Origin: Sphingobium sp. 66-54
GTDB taxonomy: Bacteria > Pseudomonadota > Alphaproteobacteria > Sphingomonadales > Sphingomonadaceae
Direction of reading: 5' to 3'
NCBI GenBank assembly: GCA_001899715.1
Contig: MKWI01000016.1
Coordinates: 186,001-250,000, forward strand
Length of the DNA: 64,000 bases
This document shows, one piece after another, positions 49,578-58,348 of this stretch (position 1 is the first letter of the stretch; the number at the start of each line of letters is the position of its first letter). Below the pieces are notes generated by a model, which saw only the letters and a list, made by a program, of their open reading frames with translations, searched no databases and was not told where the DNA came from. Position numbers and translations under genes: made by a program.

Positions 49578-52565
49578 ATGCCGATCATCAATCTTCATGC
49601 CGCGCGTCGTGGAAAGCCGGCAGCGATTCGCTCCAACCTGCGCGCGGCCCTCCGCTCGGGCGCGGCCCTTGCCGTGGCGGCCATGGCCTGCAACGGCGCG
49701 GCGCTCGCCCAATCCGGCGCCCAATCCGGGGAAACGCCGCAGGAGGAGGGCGCGAGCACGCAGGAGATCATCATCACCGGCTCGCGGCTGGCGCGCTCGA
49801 CCTTCGACGCACCCTCGCCGGTGACGGTGATCGGCGGCGAGCAGTTCGAGCAGCGCGCGGTGGTCAATGTCGGCGCCGGCATCGCGGAACTGCCCGCGTT
49901 CCGCCCGAGTACCACGCCGACCACGCAGGGCTTCGGCAGCTTCAACGTCGGCGCGCAGATCGTCAACCTGCGCGGCATCGGCGTGACCCGCAACCTGATC
50001 CTCGTCGACGGACGCCGCTTCGCCCCGACGACGCGCGAGGGATCGGTCGACCTGAACCTCATCCCGACGATTCTCGTCGCGCGGACCGACGTGGTCACAG
50101 GCGGCGCCTCGGCCGCCTACGGCTCGGACGCGCTGGCCGGCGTGGTCAACATCGTGCTCGACAAGCAGTTGGAAGGCCTGAAGGTCCAGATGGACTATGG
50201 CGTCTCCGATGAAGGCGACGGCGACGACTATCACTTTGCCGCCGCGTTCGGTTCCAAGCTGGGCGATAGCGGCGGCCGCTTCATCATCGGCGGCGAGTAT
50301 GACAACCAGAAGGGCATCGGCAACTGCTTCACCCGCGACTGGTGCGGCGTCGGCACGGTAGCCTCCAACCCCTTCTACGCGACCAACGGCCTGCCCAACT
50401 ATATCCGCTCGGACACCAATGGCGGCTGGTTCTTCAATTCCGCGGGCGTCGTCTCCGGCGCCAACAACAACACCGCCGCGACCGCCGCGCTGCGCAACAT
50501 GTTCGGCACGGGCGGGCTCACCTTCGGACCGGACGGCACGCCGCAGGCCTACCATCCCGGCACGTTCGCGTTCGCGCTCAGCCAGATCGGCGGCGATCTC
50601 TACCCGACCTATACGGACGCCAACATCACCGTGCCGGTCGAACGCTATTCGATCTTTGCTCATCTCGACCTGCCGCTGACCGATTCGATCAAGGCCTTTG
50701 CCGAGGGCTCGATGGGCCATGTGAAGGGCACATTGCTCCAGACCGCCTATTTCGGCGCATCCATCCCGATCTATGCGGACAATCCGTATATTCCCGACGC
50801 GCTGCGGACCTTCGTGCCGGAGACGCCGACCAGCCCGACCAAGCCGGCGGCGGCCGCCTTCAACATGGGCCGGGTGCTGGATGACGTGGGGCGCGGCCTC
50901 AGCATCTCCAAGGCGGACACCTTCCGCTTCACCGGCGGCTTCTCCGGCGAGCTGGGCGGCGGCTGGCAGTGGGACGCTTATTACCAATATGGCAACACCG
51001 AGCGCTTGCAGACGGTGGACAACAACCTGATCGTCGCCGGCTCGACCCCGCGCTTCGGCTACGCAACCGACGCGGTGCGCGATCCCGTCACCGACGAAAT
51101 CGTCTGCCGCGCGACGCTTGACCCGAACCCGGCGACGCGCGCCAAGGCGGCGGGCTGCGTGCCGATCAACCTGTTCGGCGCGGGAAATGTCTCGCAGGCG
51201 GGCAAGGATTATATCTTCGGCACGCTGATGGAGAGGATCAACCTGCGGCAGCATGTGGTGGCGGCTAACGTCCGGGGCGACCTTGCCGATCTGTGGGCGG
51301 GACCGCTCTCGGTCGCGCTGGGCGGCGAGTATCGGCTGGACGGCATCAACGTGGAGCATGATCCGCTCTCCAACGAATATGCCTATTTCCAGAATTTCGG
51401 CTCCGACTATCGCGGCACGACCAAGGTGACGGAGGGCTATCTGGAGGCCGAGCTGCCGCTGGCGAAGGATGTGGCCTTTGCCCGCTCGCTGATCCTCAAC
51501 GGCGCGGTGCGCTACACGCACTATAATATCTCGGGCTTCGGCAGCTATTTGCGGACCGACAGCAAGAGCAGTTTCAACGCGACGGCGTGGAAGGCCAGCC
51601 TCGTCTGGGATCCGGTGGAGATGCTGCGCTTCCGCGCCACGCAATCCCGGGATATCCGTGCGCCCAACTTCGCCGACCTGTTCCTGGCCTCGGCCAGCGC
51701 GTTCGCGACGGTCATCAACCGCTTCAATACGAGCCAGTCGACGCCGCCGGTCACATATAGCGGCGGCTACCCGAGCCTGCGCCCGGAGAAAGCGGATACG
51801 ACCACGCTGGGCATGGTGCTGAGCCCGCGCGGCTTCCTCGACGGGTTCCGCTTCTCGGTCGATTGGTATCGCATCAAGGTGAAGGACTATATCGGCACGG
51901 TGCCCGGCGGCGCGCAGTTCATCGTCGACCGCTGCTATGCCGGGGTGAGCGCGGCGTGCGCGGCCATCGACTTCGGCCCCGACGATACCATCGCGGTGAT
52001 CCGCAACGTTTCGCTCAATCTCGACGAGATCGAGACGAGCGGGCTGGACTTCGAGGCGGCCTACCGCATCCCGCTGGGCGGCACGCAGTCGATCACGCTG
52101 CGCGGACTGGCGACCTATGTCGACCGGCTCAAGACGGTGAGCTTCGGCGACGTGGTCGACCGTGCCGGGCAGACGGGCAACTCCGCCGGCCTCGCCGCGC
52201 CGCGCTGGACGGCCAACGGCACGCTGACTTACGATTCGCAGCGCTTCTCCACCACGGTGCAGGGGCGCTATATCGCGGGCGGCCTGTATGACGCGCAGCG
52301 CATCGGCCCGGACGACCCCGATTATGCGGCCAATCTGCCCAACTCGATCAGCGACAACCGGGTGGCGAGCCGCTTTTACGTGAACCTGTTCGCGACCTTC
52401 CGCTTCTCCAGCACCCCGGGCCGGGGCGCGGAGATCTTCGCGGCGGTGAACAATCTGTTCGACCGCGATCCGCCGCCCGCGCCGGAGACGCAGTTCTACA
52501 CCAACCCCACCTATTTCGACACGATCGGCCGCTATTTCCGCATCGGTGCGCGGTACAAATATTGA
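49578..52565 (+). CDS. TonB-dependent receptor
   Basis: A 995-residue outer-membrane transporter. The basic N-terminus, a hydrophobic stretch and A-L-A-Q make the signal peptide. The plug begins 'TQEIIITGSRLAR' and has 'NLRGIGVTRNLILVDGRRF' and 'GGASAAYGSDALAGVVNIVLD'; the barrel ends 'YFRIGARYKY', with the terminal aromatic expected for outer-membrane insertion. It resembles the receptor at 32689 in layout and length, so the two are likely paralogues, but here no transporter or enzyme gene adjoins. A hairpin with four T follows. Ligand unknown. Confidence 0.93.
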   Translation: MPIINLHAARRGKPAAIRSNLRAALRSGAALAVAAMACNGAALAQSGAQSGETPQEEGASTQEIIITGSRLARSTFDAPSPVTVIGGEQFEQRAVVNVGAGIAELPAFRPSTTPTTQGFGSFNVGAQIVNLRGIGVTRNLILVDGRRFAPTTREGSVDLNLIPTILVARTDVVTGGASAAYGSDALAGVVNIVLDKQLEGLKVQMDYGVSDEGDGDDYHFAAAFGSKLGDSGGRFIIGGEYDNQKGIGNCFTRDWCGVGTVASNPFYATNGLPNYIRSDTNGGWFFNSAGVVSGANNNTAATAALRNMFGTGGLTFGPDGTPQAYHPGTFAFALSQIGGDLYPTYTDANITVPVERYSIFAHLDLPLTDSIKAFAEGSMGHVKGTLLQTAYFGASIPIYADNPYIPDALRTFVPETPTSPTKPAAAAFNMGRVLDDVGRGLSISKADTFRFTGGFSGELGGGWQWDAYYQYGNTERLQTVDNNLIVAGSTPRFGYATDAVRDPVTDEIVCRATLDPNPATRAKAAGCVPINLFGAGNVSQAGKDYIFGTLMERINLRQHVVAANVRGDLADLWAGPLSVALGGEYRLDGINVEHDPLSNEYAYFQNFGSDYRGTTKVTEGYLEAELPLAKDVAFARSLILNGAVRYTHYNISGFGSYLRTDSKSSFNATAWKASLVWDPVEMLRFRATQSRDIRAPNFADLFLASASAFATVINRFNTSQSTPPVTYSGGYPSLRPEKADTTTLGMVLSPRGFLDGFRFSVDWYRIKVKDYIGTVPGGAQFIVDRCYAGVSAACAAIDFGPDDTIAVIRNVSLNLDEIETSGLDFEAAYRIPLGGTQSITLRGLATYVDRLKTVSFGDVVDRAGQTGNSAGLAAPRWTANGTLTYDSQRFSTTVQGRYIAGGLYDAQRIGPDDPDYAANLPNSISDNRVASRFYVNLFATFRFSSTPGRGAEIFAAVNNLFDRDPPPAPETQFYTNPTYFDTIGRYFRIGARYKY

Positions 52566-52579
52566 TGCATAAGGGGGAG

Positions 52580-52617
52580 CCGGAGGTGCTGGCCTGGGCT
52601 GGCGCCTCCGGTGCTTT
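52580..52617 (+). terminator. Terminator candidate after the TonB receptor
   Basis: CCGGAGG (52580-52586) pairs with CCTCCGG (52605-52611), with further weak pairing inside, and TTTT follows at 52614-52617. It begins 15 bp after the receptor stop. Confidence 0.65.
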
Positions 52618-52798
52618 TGGGGCCGGGTGCGGGCGACGGATCGCTCCGCGTTGTTATCTGGAGTGCTTGCGAGGCGGCTTGAACGATGCAGTGCCCCTGC
52701 TTTCGCAAGAACACTGAAGGCCTTTTCCTGCGGCTACGCTCTGCCCCCATTCGGCCAATCGGGGAGGCAGGGGGCGCCCAGTGGCGTCCTCAACCTAT

Positions 52799-52948
52799 CG
52801 TCACCCCGGACTTGATCCGGGGTCCCGCTTCCTTCCTGATCGCAAAGGCCGATCCGTTGGCTGGGGAATGACCGCAACCACGAGCGCCTTCCCGCGCATC
52901 CCCCCCGGATGAGGCAGCGGGGCCCCGGATCAAGTCCGGGGTGACGGC
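52799..52948. repeat. REPIN: two inverted copies of a CCCCGGA-type palindrome
   Basis: Copy 1 (52799-52822) contains CACCCCGGACTTGATCCGGG, and copy 2 (52925-52948) is its perfect 24-base reverse complement. They are 102 bases apart, making a mirror-image pair. Each copy is itself a palindrome (CCCCGGA and TCCGGGG around a short loop). I recall this sequence as highly dispersed in sphingomonad genomes. It lies between two convergent genes. Confidence 0.85.
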
Positions 52949-53012
52949 GTGGAGTTGGGTGCGTCGGGGTTAGAGGAGTTTGGGGGCGCCGGGGCCGGAT
53001 TCGGCCATGCGT

Positions 53013-53687
53013 CTACAGGGTCGCGGCGATGTCCCGTGCCGCGGTGGCCGGTTCGTCCGCCCTGGTGATCGGGCGGCCGATGACGAGGATGGAGGCGCCG
53101 GCATCGGCCGCTTCTCGCGGCGTGACTGCGCGTTTCTGGTCCGCCATGGCGCTGCCGGCCGGGCGCACACCGGGGACGACGAAGAAGCCCTGCGGCCACA
53201 GCGCGCGGACGTGGCCGACCTCCGCGCCGGAGCAGACGATGCCGTCCAGCCCGGAGTCGCGGGCGAGGGTGGCCAGCCGCTCGACATGGGCGCGCGGCGA
53301 GCCGCTGACGCCGATGGCGGCGAGATCGTCCTGATCGAGACTGGTGAGGGCGGTGACGGCGACCACCTTGGTCTGCGCGCCGGCCGCCGCCTTGGCGTCC
53401 TCCATCATGGCGCGGCCGCCCGAGGCGTGGACGGTGAGGATGGCCGGCTCCAGCGGATGCAGCGCCTGCACCGCGCTCGCCACGGTGTTGGGGATATCGT
53501 GCAGCTTCAGGTCGAGGAAGATCGGCAGGCCGAGCTTACGCATCTCGTGCACGCCGTGATGGCCGTTGGCGCAGAAGAATTCCAGCCCGAGCTTGAGCCC
53601 GCCGACATGGCCGCCGACCTGCCGGGCGATGGCCTGTGCCCGCTCCAGATGCGGCGTGTCGATCGCGACGTAGATGATGCTGCTCAT
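53013..53687 (-). CDS. pyrF: Orotidine 5'-phosphate decarboxylase
   Basis: Final step of UMP synthesis. The 224-residue TIM barrel has the signature 'FLDLKLHDIPNT' with Asp59, Lys61 and Asp64 as the catalytic tetrad members, 'VAIDTPHLERA' at the start and 'VVPGVRPAGSAMADQKR' and 'LVIGRPIT' for phosphate binding. The ATG overlaps the lapA stop by 4 bases (ATGA). Confidence 0.97.
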   Translation of the reverse strand: MSSIIYVAIDTPHLERAQAIARQVGGHVGGLKLGLEFFCANGHHGVHEMRKLGLPIFLDLKLHDIPNTVASAVQALHPLEPAILTVHASGGRAMMEDAKAAAGAQTKVVAVTALTSLDQDDLAAIGVSGSPRAHVERLATLARDSGLDGIVCSGAEVGHVRALWPQGFFVVPGVRPAGSAMADQKRAVTPREAADAGASILVIGRPITRADEPATAARDIAATL

Positions 53688-54046
53688 AACTCTCCGGGAT
53701 TGGGCGCGGGGCGGATAGGCGGCGGCTCGGCGGCCGGCGGTGGTGGCGGCGCGGGCGTGAGGGCCGGTGCCGCCGGTTCGCTGGCCGGATAGGCGGCCGG
53801 GACGGCGGCGGCAAGCGCCCGCTCGGCATTATCCAGCTTGCGGCGCAGGCGCCAGCGCGTGGCCTTGTGCAGCGCCCAGAACGGCAGCGAGCCGGCCAGG
53901 AAGGCGACGATGACCAGCACCGGCAGCTTGGTGACGAGCTGCTTGCCGCTCCACAGATTGATCGAGACGGGCGTCCAGTTGGTGACGGTGAAGATCATGA
54001 TGATGATAACCAGCACGACCCAGAAGGCGGTTCGCAGGAATTGCAT
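53684..54046 (-). CDS. lapA: LapA domain-containing (DUF1049) membrane protein
   Basis: A 120-residue inner-membrane protein with two transmembrane segments (about 6-25 and 42-60): 'FLRTAFWVVLVIIIMIFTVTNW' and 'LPVLVIVAFLAGSLPFWALHKA'. This is the LapA pattern, whose E. coli member works with LapB in controlling LPS synthesis. The C-terminal 40 residues are Pro/Ala-rich instead of the usual coiled coil. GGAG precedes the ATG. No lapB gene is adjacent; pyrF follows with a 4-base overlap. Confidence 0.85.
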   Translation of the reverse strand: MQFLRTAFWVVLVIIIMIFTVTNWTPVSINLWSGKQLVTKLPVLVIVAFLAGSLPFWALHKATRWRLRRKLDNAERALAAAVPAAYPASEPAAPALTPAPPPPPAAEPPPIRPAPNPGEL

Positions 54047-54128
54047 GGCATTCTCCGCTGTTCTGTTCCCTTGCCGCGAGCATAAGCAAGCAGCGCCGCC
54101 TTGCCTAGAAAAGATCGCAGGCGGGGCG

Positions 54129-54152
54129 GCGGCGGGGGATAGACCCCGCCGC
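54129..54152 (-). terminator. GC-rich hairpin after purB
   Basis: A perfect 9-bp stem (GCGGCGGGG, 54129-54137; CCCCGCCGC, 54144-54152) with loop GATAGA lies 33 bases past the purB stop in its direction of transcription. It has no immediate T-run, so termination is only likely. Confidence 0.45.
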
Positions 54153-54184
54153 GGGTGGCCGGTTCCGGGAGGGCAGGGCGCCGG

Positions 54185-55501
54185 TCAGGCGGCGCCGAAC
54201 ACTCGCGCGAAAATCGTGTCGACGTGCTTCAGGTGATAATCGAGGTCGAACAGCGCTTCGAGCTGGGCGGTGCCGAGGTGGGCGGTGACGCCCGGATCGG
54301 CCTTGAGCAGATCGAGCAGCGAGAGCGCGCCATCCGATTCCCACACCTTCATGGCGTTGCGCTGGACCATCGCATAGCTGTCCTCGCGGCTGACGCCGGC
54401 CTGGGTGAGCGCGAGCAGCACGCGCTGCGAGTGGATGAGGCCGCCCATGCGGTTCATGTTCCTGAGCATCCGCTCGGGATAGACGAGTAGCTTGTCGACC
54501 ACGCCGGTCAGGCGCCCGAGCGCGAAATCGAGCGTGATGGTGGCGTCCGGCCCGATGAAGCGCTCGACCGAGCTGTGGGAAATATCCCGCTCGTGCCACA
54601 GCGCGACATTCTCCAGCGCGGGCACCACGGCGGAGCGGACCATGCGGGCGAGGCCGGTCAGATTCTCGGTGAGCACCGGGTTGCGCTTGTGCGGCATGGC
54701 CGACGAACCCTTTTGGCCGGGCGAGAAATATTCCTCCGCCTCCAGCACCTCGGTGCGCTGGAGGTGGCGGATCTCGATGGCGAGCCGCTCGATCGAGCTG
54801 GCGATGACGCCCAGCGTGGCGAAGAACATGGCGTGGCGGTCGCGCGGGATGACCTGCGTGCTGACCGGCTCCACCGTGAGGCCCAGCTTGCTGGCGACAT
54901 GGGCCTCCACCGCCGGGTCGATATTGGCGAAGGTGCCGACCGCGCCGGAAATCGCGCAGGTGGCGATGTCCGCGCGCGCAGCGAGCAAGCGGACCTTGCA
55001 GCGCGAGAACTCGGCATAGGCCTCGGCCAGCTTGAGGCCGAAGGTGACGGGCTCGGCATGGATGCCGTGGCTGCGGCCGATGGTGGGGGTGAGCTTATGC
55101 TCCAGGGCGCGGCGCTTGATCGCCTCCAGCAGCGCGTCGAGATCGGCCAGCAGCAGATCGGCGGCGCGGGTGAGCTGCACGTTGAGGCAGGTATCGAGCA
55201 CGTCCGAGCTGGTCATACCCTGATGCATGAAGCGGGCCTCGTCGCCGACCTGCTGTGCGACCCAGGTGAGGAAGGCGATGACGTCGTGTTTGGTGACGGC
55301 CTCGATCGCGTCGATGGCGGGCACGTCGATGGCGGGATTGGTCGCCCACCAGTCCCACAGCGCTTTGGCGGCGCTTTTGGGCACCACGCCCAGCTCGGCG
55401 AGCGCATCGGTCGCGTGCGCCTCAATCTCGAACCAGATGCGGAAGCGCGCCTCCGGCTCCCAGATCGCGGTCATTTGCGGGCGGGCGTAGCGGGGCACCA
55501 T
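54185..55501 (-). CDS. purB: Adenylosuccinate lyase
   Basis: Acts twice in purine synthesis, releasing fumarate from SAICAR and adenylosuccinate. The 438-residue protein has 'MVPRYARPQMTAIWEPEARFRIWFEIEAHA' at the start (split here by loops), the catalytic 'GRSHGIHAEPVTFGLK', and the superfamily signature 'GSSAMPHKRNP' with the catalytic Ser. GGAAAG precedes the ATG at nine bases. It is divergent from the EF-hand gene. Confidence 0.96.
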   Translation of the reverse strand: MVPRYARPQMTAIWEPEARFRIWFEIEAHATDALAELGVVPKSAAKALWDWWATNPAIDVPAIDAIEAVTKHDVIAFLTWVAQQVGDEARFMHQGMTSSDVLDTCLNVQLTRAADLLLADLDALLEAIKRRALEHKLTPTIGRSHGIHAEPVTFGLKLAEAYAEFSRCKVRLLAARADIATCAISGAVGTFANIDPAVEAHVASKLGLTVEPVSTQVIPRDRHAMFFATLGVIASSIERLAIEIRHLQRTEVLEAEEYFSPGQKGSSAMPHKRNPVLTENLTGLARMVRSAVVPALENVALWHERDISHSSVERFIGPDATITLDFALGRLTGVVDKLLVYPERMLRNMNRMGGLIHSQRVLLALTQAGVSREDSYAMVQRNAMKVWESDGALSLLDLLKADPGVTAHLGTAQLEALFDLDYHLKHVDTIFARVFGAA

Positions 55502-55713
55502 GGGACAGACTTTCCGGCTGGAGGGATGGGAGAGCGGTGCCCCTAGCAGGGCGCGGCCGATCCGGCAATTGGGGCACGGGAGCGGGCGGGGCCTGCGGGA
55601 TGAGCGGACCGGGCGGCGTTCATCGCGGGCAGAGGCTCGACTCGTCCCGGACCCGGAAACCGGGGCGCGGGCTCCGCCATTGCTCCGGTGAACGGATATG
55701 GAAGGAGCTTGTC

Positions 55714-56403
55714 ATGTTCATCAAGACGATGGTGGCCCCGGCGACGGCAATCGCGGCCGCCCTGATCGTGGCGCCGGGCGCCTTCGCTCAGGAGAGTGCC
55801 GCGCCGGTGGGACCGGGCAGCGCCGCCACCCCGGCGGGCCCGGCGCCGACCACCAACCCGGCGCCTGCACCCTCCGCGCCGCCGCCGGCGCAGCCCGGCA
55901 CCACGCCGGTGCCGCCGAGCGACCCTGCGATCCCGCCGCAGGATGGCGCAGCGAGCGATGCGGGGCAGGCGGGTGCACGGGTCGGCCCGCCCTCCGATAA
56001 TGTGCCACCCGCCGGCAATCCGCGCGATCCGGCCGATACCCAGCCCGGCGCGCAGGCGGGGCCGACCGCCGAGGCAGGCGAGACGGCGGCGCCTGCCGCG
56101 GGTCCGGAAACCTCGTCAGCCGCGCCGGATGCCCCGGCTCAGCCAGCCGCCAACGGCACGCAGGTCGCGGCTTTTGTGGACGCGCAGTTCCCGACCATGG
56201 ACGGCGACGGCGATGGGGCGCTCACCTCCACCGAGTTCGAGAACTGGATCACCAAGCTCAAGTCCGCCGAGATGGCGGCCGCCGGCCAGCCCGCCGATGA
56301 GCAGGAGGTGAAAAGCTATGCGCGCAACGCGCTGCTGACTGCCGACAAGGATGCCGACCAGCGGATCACCCGTGCCGAGGCGACGCAGTTCTTCAGCGGC
56401 TGA
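55714..56403 (+). CDS. Secreted EF-hand protein with Pro/Ala-rich linker
   Basis: A 229-residue exported protein. The signal peptide runs from 'MFIKTMVAPATAIAAAL' to the A-F-A-Q cleavage site. About 125 residues of Pro/Ala/Gly-rich, disordered sequence follow. The C-terminal 75 residues contain two EF-hand loops: D-G-D-G-D-G-A-L-T-S-T-E (complete 12-residue calcium loop) and D-K-D-A-D-Q-R-I-T-R-A-E. GAAGGAG precedes the ATG. Calcium binding in the periplasm or at the surface is likely; the role is unknown. A related, shorter gene follows after 232 bp. Confidence 0.85.
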   Translation: MFIKTMVAPATAIAAALIVAPGAFAQESAAPVGPGSAATPAGPAPTTNPAPAPSAPPPAQPGTTPVPPSDPAIPPQDGAASDAGQAGARVGPPSDNVPPAGNPRDPADTQPGAQAGPTAEAGETAAPAAGPETSSAAPDAPAQPAANGTQVAAFVDAQFPTMDGDGDGALTSTEFENWITKLKSAEMAAAGQPADEQEVKSYARNALLTADKDADQRITRAEATQFFSG

Positions 56404-56431
56404 TACTGCCGCCGCAGAAGGCCCGGGAAAG

Positions 56432-56461
56432 CCCGGATCGTCGCATGACGGTCCGGGTTTT
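56432..56461 (+). terminator. Rho-independent terminator after the first EF-hand gene
   Basis: An 11-bp stem (56432-56442 with 56447-56457, one G-T pair) and a GCAT loop are followed by four T. It begins 29 bases past the stop. Confidence 0.75.
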
Positions 56462-56635
56462 GCCTTGTCTTGAGGGCGAGCGTTCTGGCGGTGGGCCGAT
56501 TTGGAGCACGCAACTGCGCCGGGGCGCGTGCCGCCATCGGCAGGGTGAGGATGCTCCCCAATAATGCATTGAAAACAAGTATTTTATGCCGATAATGGAT
56601 GGCTCGGGGGCATGGAACCGACATAGGAGACGATC

Positions 56636-56968
56636 ATGTCGACCATCCCGAAATTGGCTATCGGCCTCTCCGCCGCGATGCTGCTGGCGGGCGCGGCCGG
56701 GGCTCAATCCAGTCCGGAGGCGGGCCAGCCGGGACCGGCAGCCGGAGCAGGCGGCGACTTTGCGACCTACGACGCCGACCAGTCCGGCTCGTTGGATGCG
56801 GCTGAATTTTCAAGCTGGTATCAGGCCAACCATCAGACCGACAAGGACGGCAAGCCGGTATCGGCCGACGAACTGAGCAGGAAGGCCACGCAAGCCTTCA
56901 GCCAGGCGGACGCGGATCATGACCAGCGCGTCTCACAGGCGGAGCTGGCGGGGGCACCCGCGGGATAA
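56636..56968 (+). CDS. Small secreted EF-hand protein
   Basis: A 110-residue exported protein. The signal peptide ends at A-G-A-Q. The mature chain holds two EF-hand loops: D-A-D-Q-S-G-S-L-D-A-A-E and D-A-D-H-D-Q-R-V-S-Q-A-E. It matches the C-terminal part of the preceding protein in layout but has only a short linker, so the pair probably arose by duplication. TAGGAGA precedes the ATG at a good distance. It has its own promoter region after the terminator at 56461. Confidence 0.85.
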   Translation: MSTIPKLAIGLSAAMLLAGAAGAQSSPEAGQPGPAAGAGGDFATYDADQSGSLDAAEFSSWYQANHQTDKDGKPVSADELSRKATQAFSQADADHDQRVSQAELAGAPAG

Positions 56969-56975
56969 GCCGGAC

Positions 56976-57006
56976 GGGCGCCGTCTCCTTTCCGGGGGCG
57001 GCGCCC
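56976..57006. terminator. Hairpin between convergent EF-hand and DUF6152 genes
   Basis: GGGCGCCG (56976-56983) pairs with CGGCGCCC (56999-57006) around a 15-base loop. It lies exactly between two convergent stops and could serve both, but has no T-run. Confidence 0.4.
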
Positions 57007-57020
57007 AAGGCTTTCCGCCT

Positions 57021-57458
57021 TTAATCGCCCTTGGCGCGGCGGGCGGCGGCTGCGGCGGCTTCCGTCGCCGGGTTGCCGAGCGAAAGCTGGCGGCCGTCCG
57101 GGAAGGTGATTTCGGACGCGCTGGCACGGGTGTCGCCATCGCGCGAGGCGAAACCCTGGATCGAGATTTTGGTGCCCGCCGGCAGCGAATTGCGGTTCCA
57201 GCCGCGCCGCAGCAGCGCGCTGGGCGCGCCGCCTTCGACCCGCCAGACGACCTGCTTTTTGGTGCGGGGATCGACGGTGCTGACGTGGATCCAGCTATGC
57301 GGATTGACCCACTCGAATTTCACTACCGTGCCTTGCAGGGTGAGCGGCTTGTTCTGGTCGAACTCCTGCGAGAAGGAATGGTGGGCGAGGGCGGCGCCCG
57401 CGCCGCCTGCCAGCAGGGCGCCGATCAGCACGGCGCGGATGGTTTCGGTCGTCGTCAT
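57021..57458 (-). CDS. DUF6152 family secreted protein
   Basis: A 145-residue exported protein with a signal peptide ending A-L-A-H-H. The mature part 'HHSFSQEFDQNKPLTLQGTVVKFEWVNPHSWIHV' is the hallmark of DUF6152 proteins, which carry a G-x-V-x-x-x-x-W-x-N-P-H strand in a beta-barrel-like fold. The C-terminus is an Ala-rich helix. GGGAG precedes ATG 57458. Function is not known; the family is frequent in proteobacterial genomes and often next to oxidoreductases, which is not the case here. Confidence 0.82.
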   Translation of the reverse strand: MTTTETIRAVLIGALLAGGAGAALAHHSFSQEFDQNKPLTLQGTVVKFEWVNPHSWIHVSTVDPRTKKQVVWRVEGGAPSALLRRGWNRNSLPAGTKISIQGFASRDGDTRASASEITFPDGRQLSLGNPATEAAAAAARRAKGD

Positions 57459-57583
57459 TCGGTCACTCCCGCCGGCCCGGACTGCGAGGAGGCGGCCATG
57501 TGGCGCCGGCAGGAGGATAATCGAAGAGTCGTGCGCGCGGCGCCTTGATCGGCGTCAAGTCGGGGGGAGATGCGGCGCCTATT

Positions 57584-58306
57584 CTACAGCAGGCCCATGC
57601 TGCGCATCGAGCTATGACCCTCACTGCCGATGATGAGATGATCGTGGACGGTGACGCCGAGCGGACGGGTGGCCTCGATGATCTGGCGGGTGACGGTGAC
57701 ATCCTGCCGGCTCGGCTCGGGCGAGCCACTGGGATGGTTATGCACCAGGACGAGGCTGCTCGACCCCAGCTCGACGGTTCGCTTGACGACCTCACGCACA
57801 TAGATGGCGGCCTGGTCGATCGAGCCATCGCCCATATGATCGTCGCGGATGAGCATGTTGCGGGCGTTGAGGTGCAGCACCCGCACCCGCTCGACGGGGA
57901 GGAAAGCCATGTCGGCGCGCAGATAATCGAGCAGCGCCTGCCAGCTTGCCAGCACCGGGCGCTCGCTCACTTCGCTTTTGAGCAGGCGCAGCGCGGCGGC
58001 CTGCGCAATCTTGAGCGCGGCGATGCTGGTCTCGCCGAGGCCCTTGACCTGCGAGAGCGCCGCCCAATCGGCGCTCAGCAGGCCGCCGAAGCCGCCGAAG
58101 CGGGCGATGAGCTGCTTGGCGAGCGGCTTGGTGTCGCGCCGGGGGATGGCGAGGGCGAGCAGATATTCGACCAGCTCATGATCGAGCAGCGCATCCGGCC
58201 CGCCATGCGCGAGGCGCTGGCGCAGCCGGGCGCGGTGGCCGCTGGCGTCCGGGGCCGGGCCGATCTGCTCCTCTCCGGCCTTGCCCTGGGATCGCGCTTC
58301 GCTCAT
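57584..58306 (-). CDS. radC: RadC family protein (JAMM/MPN+ domain)
   Basis: A 240-residue protein with an N-terminal helix-hairpin-helix region ('FGGLLSADWAALSQVKGLGETSIAALK') and the RadC JAMM domain. The metal site is His-x-His in 'LVHNHPSGSPEPSRQD' with the distal Ser and Asp. ATG 58306 gives the family length; the open frame runs to 59281 antisense to ydbH. Despite its name, RadC's role in repair is disputed. Its start lies only 42 bp from the divergent ydbH start. Confidence 0.92.
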   Translation of the reverse strand: MSEARSQGKAGEEQIGPAPDASGHRARLRQRLAHGGPDALLDHELVEYLLALAIPRRDTKPLAKQLIARFGGFGGLLSADWAALSQVKGLGETSIAALKIAQAAALRLLKSEVSERPVLASWQALLDYLRADMAFLPVERVRVLHLNARNMLIRDDHMGDGSIDQAAIYVREVVKRTVELGSSSLVLVHNHPSGSPEPSRQDVTVTRQIIEATRPLGVTVHDHLIIGSEGHSSMRSMGLL

Positions 58307-58348
58307 GAGCGTTAGAGCTAGGCGCGGCGGCGGATCGCGGCAAGCACA

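Larger units (their letters stand above)
52566..53012. other. Gene-free convergent region with terminator and REPIN
   Basis: This 447-bp gap lies between the ends of the TonB receptor and pyrF. It contains a terminator-like hairpin right after the receptor and a 150-bp inverted repeat pair, both described separately. Reading frames here are short and show no family motifs. Confidence 0.5.
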
